DNA of 50,079 bases, from the NCBI GenBank assembly GCA_009379995.1, contig WHSR01000030.1, positions 1 through 50,079 on the forward strand, given 5' to 3'. Source of the DNA: Streptosporangiales bacterium. Its GTDB lineage: Bacteria; Actinomycetota; Actinomycetes; Streptosporangiales; WHSR01. Positions 42,260 to 50,079 of the stretch are shown here, piece after piece; the stretch's first letter is position 1; each line of letters opens with the position of its first letter. Below the pieces are notes generated by a model that saw only the letters and a list, made by a program, of their open reading frames with translations, was not told the DNA's origin and made no database searches. Both the position numbers and the translations under genes were made by a program.

Positions 42260-42715
42260 CCGAGCGAAAACCGCCCGGTGTCACCTTCGAGAACTGGATC
42301 GACAAGCAGATCCGGGAGGCGCAGGATTGGTTTCCCGGCACCCGGCAGGTTGTCGACCTCGCCGCGTTCCTGGGCGCGCCGGGAAGGGCTGCCGACCGAG
42401 GCCATGCTGCCCACACCGCTACGGCTACGCAAGGAGATCGACCGGTTGCCCGACACCGTCCGTGATCTGCGTTCCGAACAGGCGGTCCGTGAGGTGGTCG
42501 AGGAGCTCAACCAGCAGATCAAGGACTGGATACGGCGACCGACGGGGCCGCAGGTGGTAGTAGTTCCGGTCGACGCGGACAGGGTAGTGGAGCAGTGGCG
42601 AACGGACCGGCGAGCGGCGACCGAGAGGACTGCTCCGGCCGCAGCGACCGACCAGACAGCAATCCAGGGGGCGCCGTCCCAGCGAGCCCGGTGGTGGCGT
42701 CGGATCGCCGTTAGC
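42256..42715 (+). pseudogene. DUF1992 (DnaJ-C28-like) gene broken by an internal inversion
   Basis: The start TERKPPGVTFENWIDKQIREAQ is a normal DUF1992 N-terminus with a GAGGGAG ribosome site. The C-terminal part, REGLPTEAMLPTPLRLRKEI through VREVVEELNQQIKDWIRR and VDADRVVEQWR, is in another frame. Between them, about 42325-42372, the family's ERGEVDNLPGAGKPI segment is present only on the opposite strand. The rungs that should follow it (the DELWW region) are missing. An inversion of about 48 bp plus a deletion therefore destroyed the gene. The surviving first frame would give only 69 residues, ending at 42465. Confidence 0.8.
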
Positions 42716-44873
42716 CTCGGCGCTCCCGGTAGTCGGCGGCGACGTCGATCAGGGCGATCAGCCCGCTGGCGTACTCCATCGCCTCGTCGTGTCCCTCGTC
42801 GAATTCCGGCTGGAAGCCGACGCTCTCCCATTCCTGGGTTTCCGGGTTCCACAGGTCGTTGCCGACCTCGAAGTCCCACCCGAAGATGCCGAGGTCGTAC
42901 CACAGCTCGTCCGCGGAGTTGCCGGCCGCGGAGTACAGCACGTCGGTCACCGGACCGGTCTGCGTCGGCCAGGTGATCGTGCCGCGCTCGGCGGCGATGC
43001 CCCGCTCGATGGTCATCGCCGACTGCAGAAAGTACGCCTCCTCCTGGGGCGTCGGGCGGGGCAGCGTGACGCGGCCGTCGAGCTTGTACGCGCCGGGCGG
43101 CCACATGAAGTAGCCGCCGTAGCTGTGGATGTTCATCGCGAACTTGATGTTCCGGTGGCGCTGGGCCAGCCAGATCACGTTGCGGCTCTCCGGCTCGGAG
43201 TGCTCGGCCGGCCCGGCGTAGACCCCGCTCTGGCATCCGCTGGACGCGCCGAAGTACCCGTCGAACCGGGAACCGACGGCGTAGTTCCGGTTGACGTCGA
43301 CGCCCCAGGTGTTGCGCAGCGCCGGATCGGCCTGAGCCGGCGGGCAGTAGTTGCGCATGTTCTTCCGCTGCAGGTTGAAGTCGTAGAAGCTGTAGTTCGC
43401 GCCGTCCGGGTTCACCGACGGGATGACGAAGATGTCGGTCTTGCGCAGCAGCCGCCGGGTCGTGGGGTCGTTGTCGTAGTTGCGCAGGAGGCGTTCGGCC
43501 GCCTCGATCGCGACCAGCGGGGTCACCCACTCGCGGGCGTGCTCCTGGGCGTAGGCGAACACCCCGGTGCGGGAGCCGTCGCGGTGGACGCCGATGCGCA
43601 GCGCCGGCACCCGCATCGGCTTGCGGGAAACGCTCGCGGGCGCCTCGAGGAAGTCGGACAGCTGGGTGAGCGGCACCGGCGACATCACGTCACCGCCGGC
43701 GTTACCGCGGTACGTGGACGCGCTCACCAGCTCGCCTGCCTCGGCCTCGAGCGCCTCGGCGACCTGTGCGGCGGTGCTGGTCGGCGAGCCCCCGTCGTCG
43801 GTCGCCAGGCTTACCGTGATCAGCTTGCCGTCGACGGTCACCTCCAGCGGCCGGCCGGGCGCACCTGGGTCGACGACCTCCACCGCCAGGTCGTTGCCGC
43901 CCTCGGAGCCGTACGCGTGCGAGGTGACGACCATCGCCCCGGCCGGCGGGGTGCCGACGACTGCCTGGGCCTGCCGCCGGTAGCCGTTGGTCTTGTACGG
44001 CAGCTCGATGATGTCGGTCAGCTTCGGGTACCGGCGATGCAGCGACCTCGCCCGGTCGTAGAGCTCCGCCGGCGCCATGTAGTGGGTGACGAAGTCCTTC
44101 TCGTAGCCGGGGCCCGCGGGCGGCGGCCGCTCGCCTCCCGGCCACCGCGTTACCTGGGCGGTGGCTCGGCCGCCCTGGCTCGACGTCACGGTCACCCGCT
44201 CCGGCCGGCCCGCCGCGGGCACCGGAGTCACCGTCTGGTGTCCCATGTAGACGTCCGCGTCGACCTGGCGGCCGAGCTCGGCCTGGCCGGAGGTGTCGCC
44301 GGAGCCCCGCCACGCCGCGGTCAGCGTGACCTCCGGGTCGGCGCCCGCGCTCGTCGTCGCCTCGACGGAGAGGAAGTACCCGTCCCGGGTCCTGAACCAC
44401 GCGGCCCGCTCGACGGTGACCTCGTCGGTGGCGGCCTCGAGCTGCCGCTCCTCCTGTGCCGTGGTCTGGCTCTCGGTCGCCCGCTCCCGTGCCTGCTGAG
44501 GCGTCTGGACGGTCTCCGCTGACCGCGCCCCGAGCTGCCGCAGCTCCGCGAGCTGGCTCGGTGTGACCACGGCGTCGACCTCGATGCCGTCCGGACGGAA
44601 CCGCACCCGTTCGGTGAGGTCGGCGCCGGAGGCCACCAGGCGTTCGAACGCAGCCTGATCCGGTACGACGAGCCGTACCAGGGACGCCTGCTCGGGCTCG
44701 GTCGCCGGCCCCCCTGTCGGTTGCTGAGCCGGTGCCGGGCCGGCTGGCGCCGGACTGGCCGCCGCCGATCCCAAGCTCACTAAGGTCAGGCTCCCGGCCA
44801 CCAGGGCAACGAGCGCCAGCGTCCTTGCGCCACGCCTGCCGGGGGCCGGCGATGAGAGGCGTACCCGTAGCAT
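42711..44873 (-). CDS. Secreted M14 zinc carboxypeptidase
   Basis: A 720-residue exported metallopeptidase with a signal peptide (LALVALVAGSLTLVSLGSAAA). After a helical pro-region (about 60-160) and a beta domain, the M14 fold begins near 263 (THYMAPAELYDRARSLHRRYP). Zinc ligands are His445 and Glu448 in EHAREW and His583 in NIHSYGG; Arg529 is in VNRNY; the catalytic Glu669 is in FEVGND. Residues about 311-435 form an insertion between the first strand and the zinc motif that carries its own small domain. GGAGG precedes the ATG. It trims C-terminal residues from extracellular peptides. Confidence 0.93.
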   Translation of the reverse strand: MLRVRLSSPAPGRRGARTLALVALVAGSLTLVSLGSAAASPAPAGPAPAQQPTGGPATEPEQASLVRLVVPDQAAFERLVASGADLTERVRFRPDGIEVDAVVTPSQLAELRQLGARSAETVQTPQQARERATESQTTAQEERQLEAATDEVTVERAAWFRTRDGYFLSVEATTSAGADPEVTLTAAWRGSGDTSGQAELGRQVDADVYMGHQTVTPVPAAGRPERVTVTSSQGGRATAQVTRWPGGERPPPAGPGYEKDFVTHYMAPAELYDRARSLHRRYPKLTDIIELPYKTNGYRRQAQAVVGTPPAGAMVVTSHAYGSEGGNDLAVEVVDPGAPGRPLEVTVDGKLITVSLATDDGGSPTSTAAQVAEALEAEAGELVSASTYRGNAGGDVMSPVPLTQLSDFLEAPASVSRKPMRVPALRIGVHRDGSRTGVFAYAQEHAREWVTPLVAIEAAERLLRNYDNDPTTRRLLRKTDIFVIPSVNPDGANYSFYDFNLQRKNMRNYCPPAQADPALRNTWGVDVNRNYAVGSRFDGYFGASSGCQSGVYAGPAEHSEPESRNVIWLAQRHRNIKFAMNIHSYGGYFMWPPGAYKLDGRVTLPRPTPQEEAYFLQSAMTIERGIAAERGTITWPTQTGPVTDVLYSAAGNSADELWYDLGIFGWDFEVGNDLWNPETQEWESVGFQPEFDEGHDEAMEYASGLIALIDVAADYRERRG

Positions 44874-44971
44874 CGGTCCTCCAAAGAAGGATGGCCCAGC
44901 GCAGGAAGGGGCCGGCGCGATCCGTTCTCGTTGAGTCGAGAGGACCCCACCTCCCCGCCTCTGTCAACGAC

Positions 44972-44996
44972 CAAAACCGGCCACGGGCGGGTTTTG
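44972..44996. terminator. Hairpin upstream of the M14 gene
   Basis: caaaaccggcc-acg-ggcgggttttg, 10 of 11 paired, with T-rich 3' end on the plus strand. On the minus strand TTGACA (44963-44968) lies just beyond it, so it borders the M14 promoter; it could be an operator or a terminator for plus-strand transcripts. The rest of 44874-45018 shows nothing else. Confidence 0.4.
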
Positions 44997-45018
44997 CTGA
45001 GACCATGGTTCACATGGC

Positions 45019-45153
45019 GCGTACGTGATCTCCGAGGTGGAAATCCTCGACGAGGAGGAAGGGCAGCGCTATCGGGACCTAGCCGCCAAGTCGATAGCCG
45101 CCCACGGCGGGCGATATCTGGTCAGGGGAGCCCTGCGTCAGGTGCGCAGGTAG
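45019..45153 (+). pseudogene. Truncated DUF1330 gene
   Basis: The frame reads AYVISEVEILDEEEGQRYRDL, then AAKSIAAHGGRYLVRGA, the N-terminal half of a DUF1330 protein (usually about 95 residues). It then runs to TAG at 45151 within the end of the response-regulator gene. The probable ATG (45014) is out of frame by one base with the body. The start is shifted and the C-terminal half gone, so it is a remnant. Confidence 0.65.
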
Positions 45154-45776
45154 GTGAGGACGGCCATCACGCGGCGGTGGTCGGAGTCGGATTGCGCCAC
45201 GTTGAGCTTGGCGAAGATGTTGCTGATGTGCTTTTCGACGGCGCCCTCGCTGACCACCAGCTGGCGGGCGATCGCGGTGTTGGTGCGTCCCTCGGCCATC
45301 AGCGACAGGACGTCCCGTTCCCGTGGGGTGAGGGTGTGCGTCGGTTCCCGGCGGGAGGCGAGCAGCTGGGAGACCACCTCCGGGTCGAGCACTGTGGCGC
45401 CGGCGGCCACGCGGTCCAGTGCGTCGAGGAACTCGTCCACGTCGGCGACCCGGTCCTTGAGCAGGTAGCCCACCGCCCCGGCCCGGTCGGCCAGCAGGTC
45501 GTCGGCGTAGGAAAGCTCCACGTACTGCGAGAGGACCAGGATCGGGGTGCCGGGGACCAGGCTGCGGGCCTCGATCGCGGCCCGCAGCCCTTCGTCGGTA
45601 TGGCTGGGCGGCATCCGCACGTCCACGACCGAAACGGAGGGTCGGTGTGTGGTGATCGCTTCGACCAGCGCGGGCCCGTCGCCGACCGCCGCGACGACCT
45701 CGTGGTCGGCCTCCCCGACCAGTCGGATCAGCCCTTCCCGCAGCAGAATCGAGTCCTCGGCGACGACTATGCGCAT
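45138..45776 (-). CDS. NarL/FixJ-type response regulator
   Basis: A 212-residue regulator. The receiver domain has the acidic pocket AEDS, phospho-acceptor Asp52 (VVDVRMP) and Lys in GYLLKDRV; the LuxR HTH is LTPRERDVLSLMAEGRTNTAIARQLVVSEGAVEKHISNIFAKL. It overlaps the histidine-kinase gene upstream by 10 nt, so the two are one operon. Targets are unknown. Confidence 0.95.
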   Translation of the reverse strand: MRIVVAEDSILLREGLIRLVGEADHEVVAAVGDGPALVEAITTHRPSVSVVDVRMPPSHTDEGLRAAIEARSLVPGTPILVLSQYVELSYADDLLADRAGAVGYLLKDRVADVDEFLDALDRVAAGATVLDPEVVSQLLASRREPTHTLTPRERDVLSLMAEGRTNTAIARQLVVSEGAVEKHISNIFAKLNVAQSDSDHRRVMAVLTYLRT

Positions 45777-47065
45777 GGCAGCTTCGCCATCACCACGGTG
45801 GGCCCGCCCGGCGGGCTGTGCAGGTCGAAATGGCCGTCGGCGGCTCGAACCCGGTCGGCCAGGCCGGCCAGGCCGTGGCCCTTCGAGACGTGCGCCCCGC
45901 CGTTCCCGTCGTCGGAGATGGTCACGTACGCCAGGGTGCCATCCTCACTGACCCGCACCTGACAGCGGGACGCGCCGCTGTGCTTGGCCACGTTGGTGAG
46001 CGACTCGGCGACCAGGAAGTAGAAGGTGGCCTCCACCCGCTCGGGCAGCCGGTGGCGGTCCGGAAGCGAGACGTCCAGCTCGACGGGTACGGTGCTGCGG
46101 CCGGCCAGCGCCGCGAGCGCGTCCTGCAGTCCCCGGTCGACCAGGATCGGCGGGGCGATGCCCCGGGACAGCGCCCGCAGCTCGTCCAGGGTCTCCCGGG
46201 TCTGGCTGATCGCCTCCGTGAGCAACGGCTGGGCCGCCTCCGGGTCGGTACGCATCTTGCGCTGCGCGAGGCTCAGGTCCAGGGCCAGGCGGGTCAGCCG
46301 CTGCTGCGGTCCGTCGTGGATGTCGCGTTCCAGTTTGCGCAGCGCCGACGCCTCCGCCGACACCGCGGCGTCCCTGCTGCCGGCCAGCTCCTCGATCCGC
46401 TCCTGCAACGCGGTGACCCTCTCCCGGGTGAGCATCATCCGGGCGATGGCGGCGTTCATCGAGGCCAGGCCGCGCACGACGAACGGGGCGGTCACCAGGA
46501 GCAGCAGCCCGGCGGCGGTTTCGGCGGCGACCTCGGCGACGTAGCTGTCACCCAGCCCGAGCAGGTAGGCCAGGCCGCCGTCGTTCGACGGCAGGCTCCA
46601 ACCCCACAGGACGTACAGGCTGCCCCCGATTCCGCCCACCCACCAGGTGACGGCCACGACGAACGTGACGGTGGCGGGGACGAGCGCGAGGACGCCATAC
46701 AGGAAGTCCAGCCAGCTCTGCGCCTCGGTCATCGGGGTGAGCAGCCGCCGAAGCCCCTGCCGGTCCTCCCGGCTCTTGTACCGGGGGCGCTGCACCGGCC
46801 GCCGCAGCACGGTACGCAGCCGCAGCCGTTCGATGTCGGCGAAGCCGCGCGCCACGTAGAGCGTCAGGACCAGGATCGGCAGGCCCACATAGGCGACCGC
46901 CAGGCTGACCCCGAGCACGAACAGGGGGATCAGCGCGATGAATCGCGCCAGAGCGACGGGGAACCCGCCCAGGCAGTATCCGGTGTCGAGGGCGGCCCGC
47001 CGGAGGAACCCCGGCCGTTTTGCGGCCGGGGCGGCGGCGCCTGCGGCGATGTTGGTGGCCGTCAT
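45767..47065 (-). CDS. Sensor histidine kinase, HisKA_3 type
   Basis: A 432-residue membrane kinase. Hydrophobic stretches (about 40-72, 118-155, 180-200) form the sensor part typical of small actinomycete kinases. The dimerisation motif is LRKLERDIHDGPQQRLTRLAL with His249. The ATP site has the N box NVAKHSGAS and DDGNGGA, then GHGLAGLADRV. ATG 47065 is chosen by family length; the open frame to 47503 is antisense-like padding. The kinase phosphorylates the overlapping response regulator. The stimulus is not evident. Confidence 0.93.
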   Translation of the reverse strand: MTATNIAAGAAAPAAKRPGFLRRAALDTGYCLGGFPVALARFIALIPLFVLGVSLAVAYVGLPILVLTLYVARGFADIERLRLRTVLRRPVQRPRYKSREDRQGLRRLLTPMTEAQSWLDFLYGVLALVPATVTFVVAVTWWVGGIGGSLYVLWGWSLPSNDGGLAYLLGLGDSYVAEVAAETAAGLLLLVTAPFVVRGLASMNAAIARMMLTRERVTALQERIEELAGSRDAAVSAEASALRKLERDIHDGPQQRLTRLALDLSLAQRKMRTDPEAAQPLLTEAISQTRETLDELRALSRGIAPPILVDRGLQDALAALAGRSTVPVELDVSLPDRHRLPERVEATFYFLVAESLTNVAKHSGASRCQVRVSEDGTLAYVTISDDGNGGAHVSKGHGLAGLADRVRAADGHFDLHSPPGGPTVVMAKLPCA

Positions 47066-47172
47066 GGCATTGACAGTAGACGGCCGGCTGTCGCGGTCCC
47101 ATCCGGCGGACCCGCGGAACCTAGGTAGGGCCAGCCCCACCATGACGTCGCTGCGGTGCTCCCGTGCGTCGT

Positions 47173-48246
47173 TCAACGGGCCGTGCGGCTTCGTAGCGGC
47201 GTGCCGGCCCTGTGCAGGTGCCGCAGCGCCTGGGCGTAGGAGCTGACCAGCCCGGTCTCGTAGTAGGGCACGTCGAGCTGCGCGCAGTATGCCCGCACGA
47301 TCGGGCGGGCGCGGCGGAGGTTGGGTGTCGGCATGCTCGGAAACAGGTGGTGCTCGATCTGGTAGTTGAGCCCACCCAACGCGATGTCGACGAGCCGGCC
47401 CCCGCGGACGTTGCGGGAGGTCAGTACCTGCCGCCGCAGGAAGTCGGGACGGTCGCCCCCGGTCAGCGTCGGCATCCCCTTGTGGTTCGGCGCGAACGCG
47501 CATCCCAGGTAGACGCCCAGCAGCCCCTGATGTACGGCGAGGAAGGCGAGCGCCTTGCCGGGCAGCAGGACGAGCAGCAGTGCGGCCAGATAACCGGCGA
47601 CATGCGCAACCAGCAGCGTCGCCTCCAGCCCCCTATGCTTCAGCGACGGACGGAACAACGCCCGCGCGCTGGAGACGTGCATGTTGATCCCTTCCAGGAG
47701 GAGCAGCGGGAAGAAGAGGTACGCCTGCCAGCGCCCGACGAGTCGCCGCAGTCCTCGGCTCGTCCTCGCCTGGTCGGCCGTCCACGCCAGGACGTGCGGT
47801 GCGACGTCGGGGTCGAGGTCCTCGTGGTTGGGGTTGGCGTGGTGTCGGGTGTGCTTGTCCGTCCACCAGCCGTAGCTCATGCCGATGCCGAGGTTGCCGG
47901 CGATCCAACCCGCTACCTCGGTGGGACGTCGGCGCCGGAAGACCTGCCGGTGTGCGAGATCGTGTGCGACGAGCGCGACCTGGGCGAAGACGATCGCCAA
48001 GAACGCGGCGACGGGGATCTGCAGCCACGAGTCGCCGAGCGCCACGAACACCGCCCAGCCTCCCACGAAGAGCCCGGCGATCACGCCGGTCCGCGCGACG
48101 TAGTAGCCGGGCCGGCTGTCCATCAGACCCGCCCGTGCAACCCGTCGGGACAGCCCGGCGAAGTCGCTGCCGGACGCCGTCGAGGGTGGGGTCGAGGGCC
48201 GGGTCGAGGGCGCGGGTGCCGGCCGAGAAACTGTGTCGGTTGTCAT
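47173..48246 (-). CDS. Membrane fatty acid desaturase
   Basis: A 357-residue di-iron desaturase with the three His boxes HDLAH (95-99), HTRHH (132-136) and QIEHH near residue 300. The latter QxxHH form is typical of front-end or acyl-CoA desaturases. Four membrane spans are suggested (for example VIAGLFVGGWAVFVAL, ATLLVAHVAGYLAALLLVLL). It sits 107 nt upstream of the kinase on the same strand, so a link to the two-component pair (for example membrane-fluidity response) is possible but unproven. The ribosome site is weak. Confidence 0.92.
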   Translation of the reverse strand: MTTDTVSRPAPAPSTRPSTPPSTASGSDFAGLSRRVARAGLMDSRPGYYVARTGVIAGLFVGGWAVFVALGDSWLQIPVAAFLAIVFAQVALVAHDLAHRQVFRRRRPTEVAGWIAGNLGIGMSYGWWTDKHTRHHANPNHEDLDPDVAPHVLAWTADQARTSRGLRRLVGRWQAYLFFPLLLLEGINMHVSSARALFRPSLKHRGLEATLLVAHVAGYLAALLLVLLPGKALAFLAVHQGLLGVYLGCAFAPNHKGMPTLTGGDRPDFLRRQVLTSRNVRGGRLVDIALGGLNYQIEHHLFPSMPTPNLRRARPIVRAYCAQLDVPYYETGLVSSYAQALRHLHRAGTPLRSRTAR

Positions 48247-48318
48247 GATCACGAGCATCCGGATCGCCGCCCCGACCCGGAATCCCGCCAACCCGCCTCT
48301 TGCTGCGGGGGCTAACCC

Positions 48319-48356
48319 CCGGGACCGACCCTGGGTGAGGGTCGTTCGTCCCGGGA
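48319..48356 (-). terminator. Bulged hairpin after tetR
   Basis: cccgggac + cgaccct pair with agggtcg + gtcccggg around a 5-nt loop, with a 3-nt bulge (ttc) on one side. It begins 5 nt beyond the tetR stop. A second small gggggctaaccccc dyad abuts it. Together they probably end the tetR transcript before the desaturase gene. Confidence 0.6.
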
Positions 48357-48360
48357 TGCG

Positions 48361-49017
48361 TTACCGATGTGCCGGCCTTGGCCCGTCGTTGTGGATCTCG
48401 GTCTGGGACCCGGCGACTTCGCCGGGTGGCATCCCGAAGATGCGCAAGACGCTGTTCGACAGCGCGGTGAGGGCTTCGTCGGCTGTCATCCGTTCGGCGG
48501 CTACCTGCTCGCCGGCGGCGTGCCCGAGCGCGATGGTGGCGGCGGCGAGCCAGGTGGGTGAGAGCCGGCGGTCGAAGTCACCGGTGTCTTGGCCGCGCTT
48601 GGCGAGTCGTTCGAGGCGTTCTTGAACTGGTTCATGGCGGTCGCGTTCGGCTTGCGGGTCGAGCTGCATGGTCGGCGTGCGCAGCAGCAGGGGGTAGCGC
48701 TCGAGTGTCCGCCAGCCAGCGGTCAGGAATCGCCGCAGGGCCGCGGCGGGTGGTCCGTGGTCGAGATCGGCGGCGTCCATGGCGGCGATGGCTTCTTCGG
48801 TGATGCGATCGATGGCGGCGTTGAGCAGCGCCTCCCGCGAGCGATAGTGCGCGTAGACGGTCGGGCGGGTGACTCCCGCAGCCTCCGCGATGTCCTCGAT
48901 GCTCGCCTCGGGTCGTTCGCTCAAGACGCGAATCGCCGCGTCCAGGATGGCGGCGATGCTGCGTTCCGCGTCGGAGCGGCGCCGCCGCCGCCGCTGTCGC
49001 CCACTTAGCTCCGACAT
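48361..49017 (-). CDS. TetR-family transcriptional regulator
   Basis: A 218-residue repressor: basic N-terminal arm (RQRRRRRRSDAERS), HTH ILDAAIRVLSERPEASIEDIAEAAGVTRPTVYAHYRSREALLNAAI and a helical ligand domain. It is divergent from the DHA2 pump at 49106, and a near-perfect 20-bp palindrome lies between. This is the classic layout of a drug-efflux pump controlled by its own TetR repressor. Confidence 0.93.
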   Translation of the reverse strand: MSELSGRQRRRRRRSDAERSIAAILDAAIRVLSERPEASIEDIAEAAGVTRPTVYAHYRSREALLNAAIDRITEEAIAAMDAADLDHGPPAAALRRFLTAGWRTLERYPLLLRTPTMQLDPQAERDRHEPVQERLERLAKRGQDTGDFDRRLSPTWLAAATIALGHAAGEQVAAERMTADEALTALSNSVLRIFGMPPGEVAGSQTEIHNDGPRPAHR

Positions 49018-49045
49018 GTTTGTAAAGGCTACTCGATGCTGCTAG

Positions 49046-49065
49046 CTTTAACATCGATGTAAAAG
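49046..49065. promoter_or_regulatory. TetR operator between tetR and efflux pump
   Basis: ctttaacatcgatgtaaaag is a 20-bp palindrome with one mismatched pair, built on a perfect acatcgatgt core. It lies 29 nt from the tetR start and 41 nt from the pump start in the only AT-rich part of the spacer. Confidence 0.7.
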
Positions 49066-49105
49066 TTACGGCTCGCGTTCGCCGATCGCGACTAAGGAGT
49101 CAGCA

Positions 49106-50079
49106 GTGTCCCAGGCACCTACCCACCTCGGCTCGGCTGAGCAGCTCGGCGCCGTACGCCGATGGCTGGTACTGGTTCTCGTATCCCTGGCCTTCTTGAT
49201 GGTGGAGTTGGACATCACGATCGTGAACGTGGCCCTGCCCACCATCCAGCGGGAATTGGGCTTCTCCGAGTCGGACCTGCAGTGGGTGGTCAACGCCTAC
49301 CTGCTACTGTTCGGCGGCTTCGTACTGCTGGCCGGACGCGCAGCCGATCTGTTCGGACGCAAGCCGATGTTCATGGCAGGGATCGCGGTCTTCGGCCTGG
49401 GCTCGGCGATCAGCGCGGTCGCCCCGTCGGCAGCACCCTTGGTGATCGGCCGAGCGCTGCAGGGCCTGGGCGGCGCGGCGCTGGCCCCGACCGGGCTTTC
49501 GCTGCTCACCACGACCTTCACCGAGCCCCGCGAGCGGACACGCGCCCTGGGCGTGTGGACCTTCATCCTGACCGGCAGCGTGGCCATAGGCCTCACCCTT
49601 GGCGGCGCGATCACCGACATCTTGTCGTGGCGCTGGATCTTTTTGATCAACATCCCGGTGGTCGTCCTGCTACTGATCGCGGCACCTCGGCTTCTGCCCC
49701 GATCGGCCGAGGCCGCCGGCCACGGCTTCGACGTGGCCGGCGCCCTTCTGAGCACCGCTGGTCCGGCGCTGCTGGTCTACGCTCTGGCCAACGTGCCTGC
49801 CTGGGGATGGAACTCCGGGCGCACGATCGTCCTGCTCGTCGCCGGCGCCGGTGTCCTGGCAAGCCTTGGCGTGGTCGAGCGACACGTCCAGTCCCCGCTG
49901 ATCCGGCTGCAGATCTTCCGCGTCCGGTCTGTCACCGTGGGGACGAATATTTCATACTGCGCCTCCTGCAGCCGTGTATCGGGATGTCTTCATTTTGGGT
50001 GGGGAAATTGTGCTGGTCATTCGTCGGTTCCGATGGCGCCATGGTGGCTGGTGGCGCCGACATTTTCGATGTCGTCAGC
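49106..50079 (+). CDS. MFS drug transporter, DHA2 family (disrupted, partial)
   Basis: GTG start with AAGGAG 7 nt upstream. The chain matches DHA2 transporters for about 280 residues: helix 1 VELDITIVNVALP, motif A GRAADLFGRKP, RALQGLGGAALAPT and WRWIFLINIPV. After RVRSVTVGTN (about 49950) the sequence no longer resembles the family, GC content falls and the frame reads Cys-rich, non-membrane residues up to the window edge. The pump is therefore probably interrupted by inserted DNA rather than simply cut by the window. It continues out of the window. Confidence 0.8.
   Translation, partial: MSQAPTHLGSAEQLGAVRRWLVLVLVSLAFLMVELDITIVNVALPTIQRELGFSESDLQWVVNAYLLLFGGFVLLAGRAADLFGRKPMFMAGIAVFGLGSAISAVAPSAAPLVIGRALQGLGGAALAPTGLSLLTTTFTEPRERTRALGVWTFILTGSVAIGLTLGGAITDILSWRWIFLINIPVVVLLLIAAPRLLPRSAEAAGHGFDVAGALLSTAGPALLVYALANVPAWGWNSGRTIVLLVAGAGVLASLGVVERHVQSPLIRLQIFRVRSVTVGTNISYCASCSRVSGCLHFGWGNCAGHSSVPMAPWWLVAPTFSMSS
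49951..50079. other. Foreign-looking DNA interrupting the efflux gene
   Basis: About 130 bp with lower GC than the neighbours, beginning near atttcatactgcgcc. On the minus strand a frame enters from the window edge and ends at TGA 50017-50019 with ADDIENVGATSHHGAIGTDE. This could be the C-terminus of a transposase or other element gene. The element's other end is outside the window, so its type cannot be determined. Confidence 0.4.

Noticed and set aside
42073..43530. 485-residue minus-strand frame containing the LPGAGKPI motif
   Set aside because: Only the about 16 residues from the inverted DUF1992 segment are family-like; the rest is antisense to AKR and a shifted frame of M14.
45818..47128. 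Plus-strand 436-residue frame opposite the histidine kinase
   Set aside because: Gln/Arg/Gly-rich antisense translation with no start signal.

Overview
The window is about 50 kb of high-GC DNA from a filamentous actinomycete. The evidence is the strong GC bias at third codon positions, frequent GTG/TTG starts, an XRE/DUF397 pair, two actinobacterial DUF574-type methyltransferases, a TIGR03086 (mycothiol-dependent isomerase-like) protein and an NB-ARC/TPR regulator. The genus cannot be fixed from sequence alone; Micromonosporales or Streptosporangiales would fit. No rRNA, tRNA, CRISPR array or phage was seen. The only sign of a mobile element is at the extreme right edge.

Left arm (1-7.5 kb): a minus-strand XRE regulator, DUF397 and methyltransferase set; an anti-sigma-like ATPase carrying a perfect 24-bp inverted repeat inside its coding region; a decayed discoidin-type domain; a 2OG-Fe(II) oxygenase; a TetR/NTF2-like pair divergent from an alpha/beta hydrolase plus a redoxin; and a second DUF574 methyltransferase.

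Centre (7.5-25.1 kb): a sugar-utilisation locus. It holds a secreted aldose 1-epimerase, an ABC importer (lipoprotein plus two permeases, no ATPase), a GH31 alpha-xylosidase, a LacI regulator, and secreted GH3, GH35 and GH95 enzymes. These four hydrolase activities match the linkages of fucogalacto-xyloglucan side chains and backbone (Fuc-Gal-Xyl-Glc), so I read it as a xyloglucan-oligosaccharide locus. A 14-bp LacI-type palindrome, perfect at the importer promoter and with one mismatch at the epimerase and lacI promoters and inside the GH3 5' coding region, ties it into one regulon. The second permease and GH31 are joined in one open frame, apparently by a 4-bp GT-repeat insertion that removed an ancestral stop/start overlap. 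GrpB and DinB-like genes sit between epimerase and importer on the other strand.

Right arm (25-50 kb): mostly single-gene or small-operon metabolic and regulatory genes. They are a DHA2 efflux pump, three VOC proteins, several alpha/beta hydrolases, a GST-like reductase, an NB-ARC/TPR protein, an IlvD/Edd dehydratase, an internally duplicated DUF6506-type protein, MarR, a beta-helix membrane protein split by one in-frame UGA, an ArsR-SRPBCC-DUF899-AKR run, an M14 carboxypeptidase, a NarL-type two-component pair, a desaturase, and a TetR divergent from a second DHA2 pump that is disrupted near the window end.

Gene decay is a second theme. Remnants of a DUF1992 (DnaJ-C28-like) gene with an internal inversion, a DUF1330 gene and an F5/8 type C domain are all recognisable, and three long perfect inverted repeats lie in or at the ends of genes.
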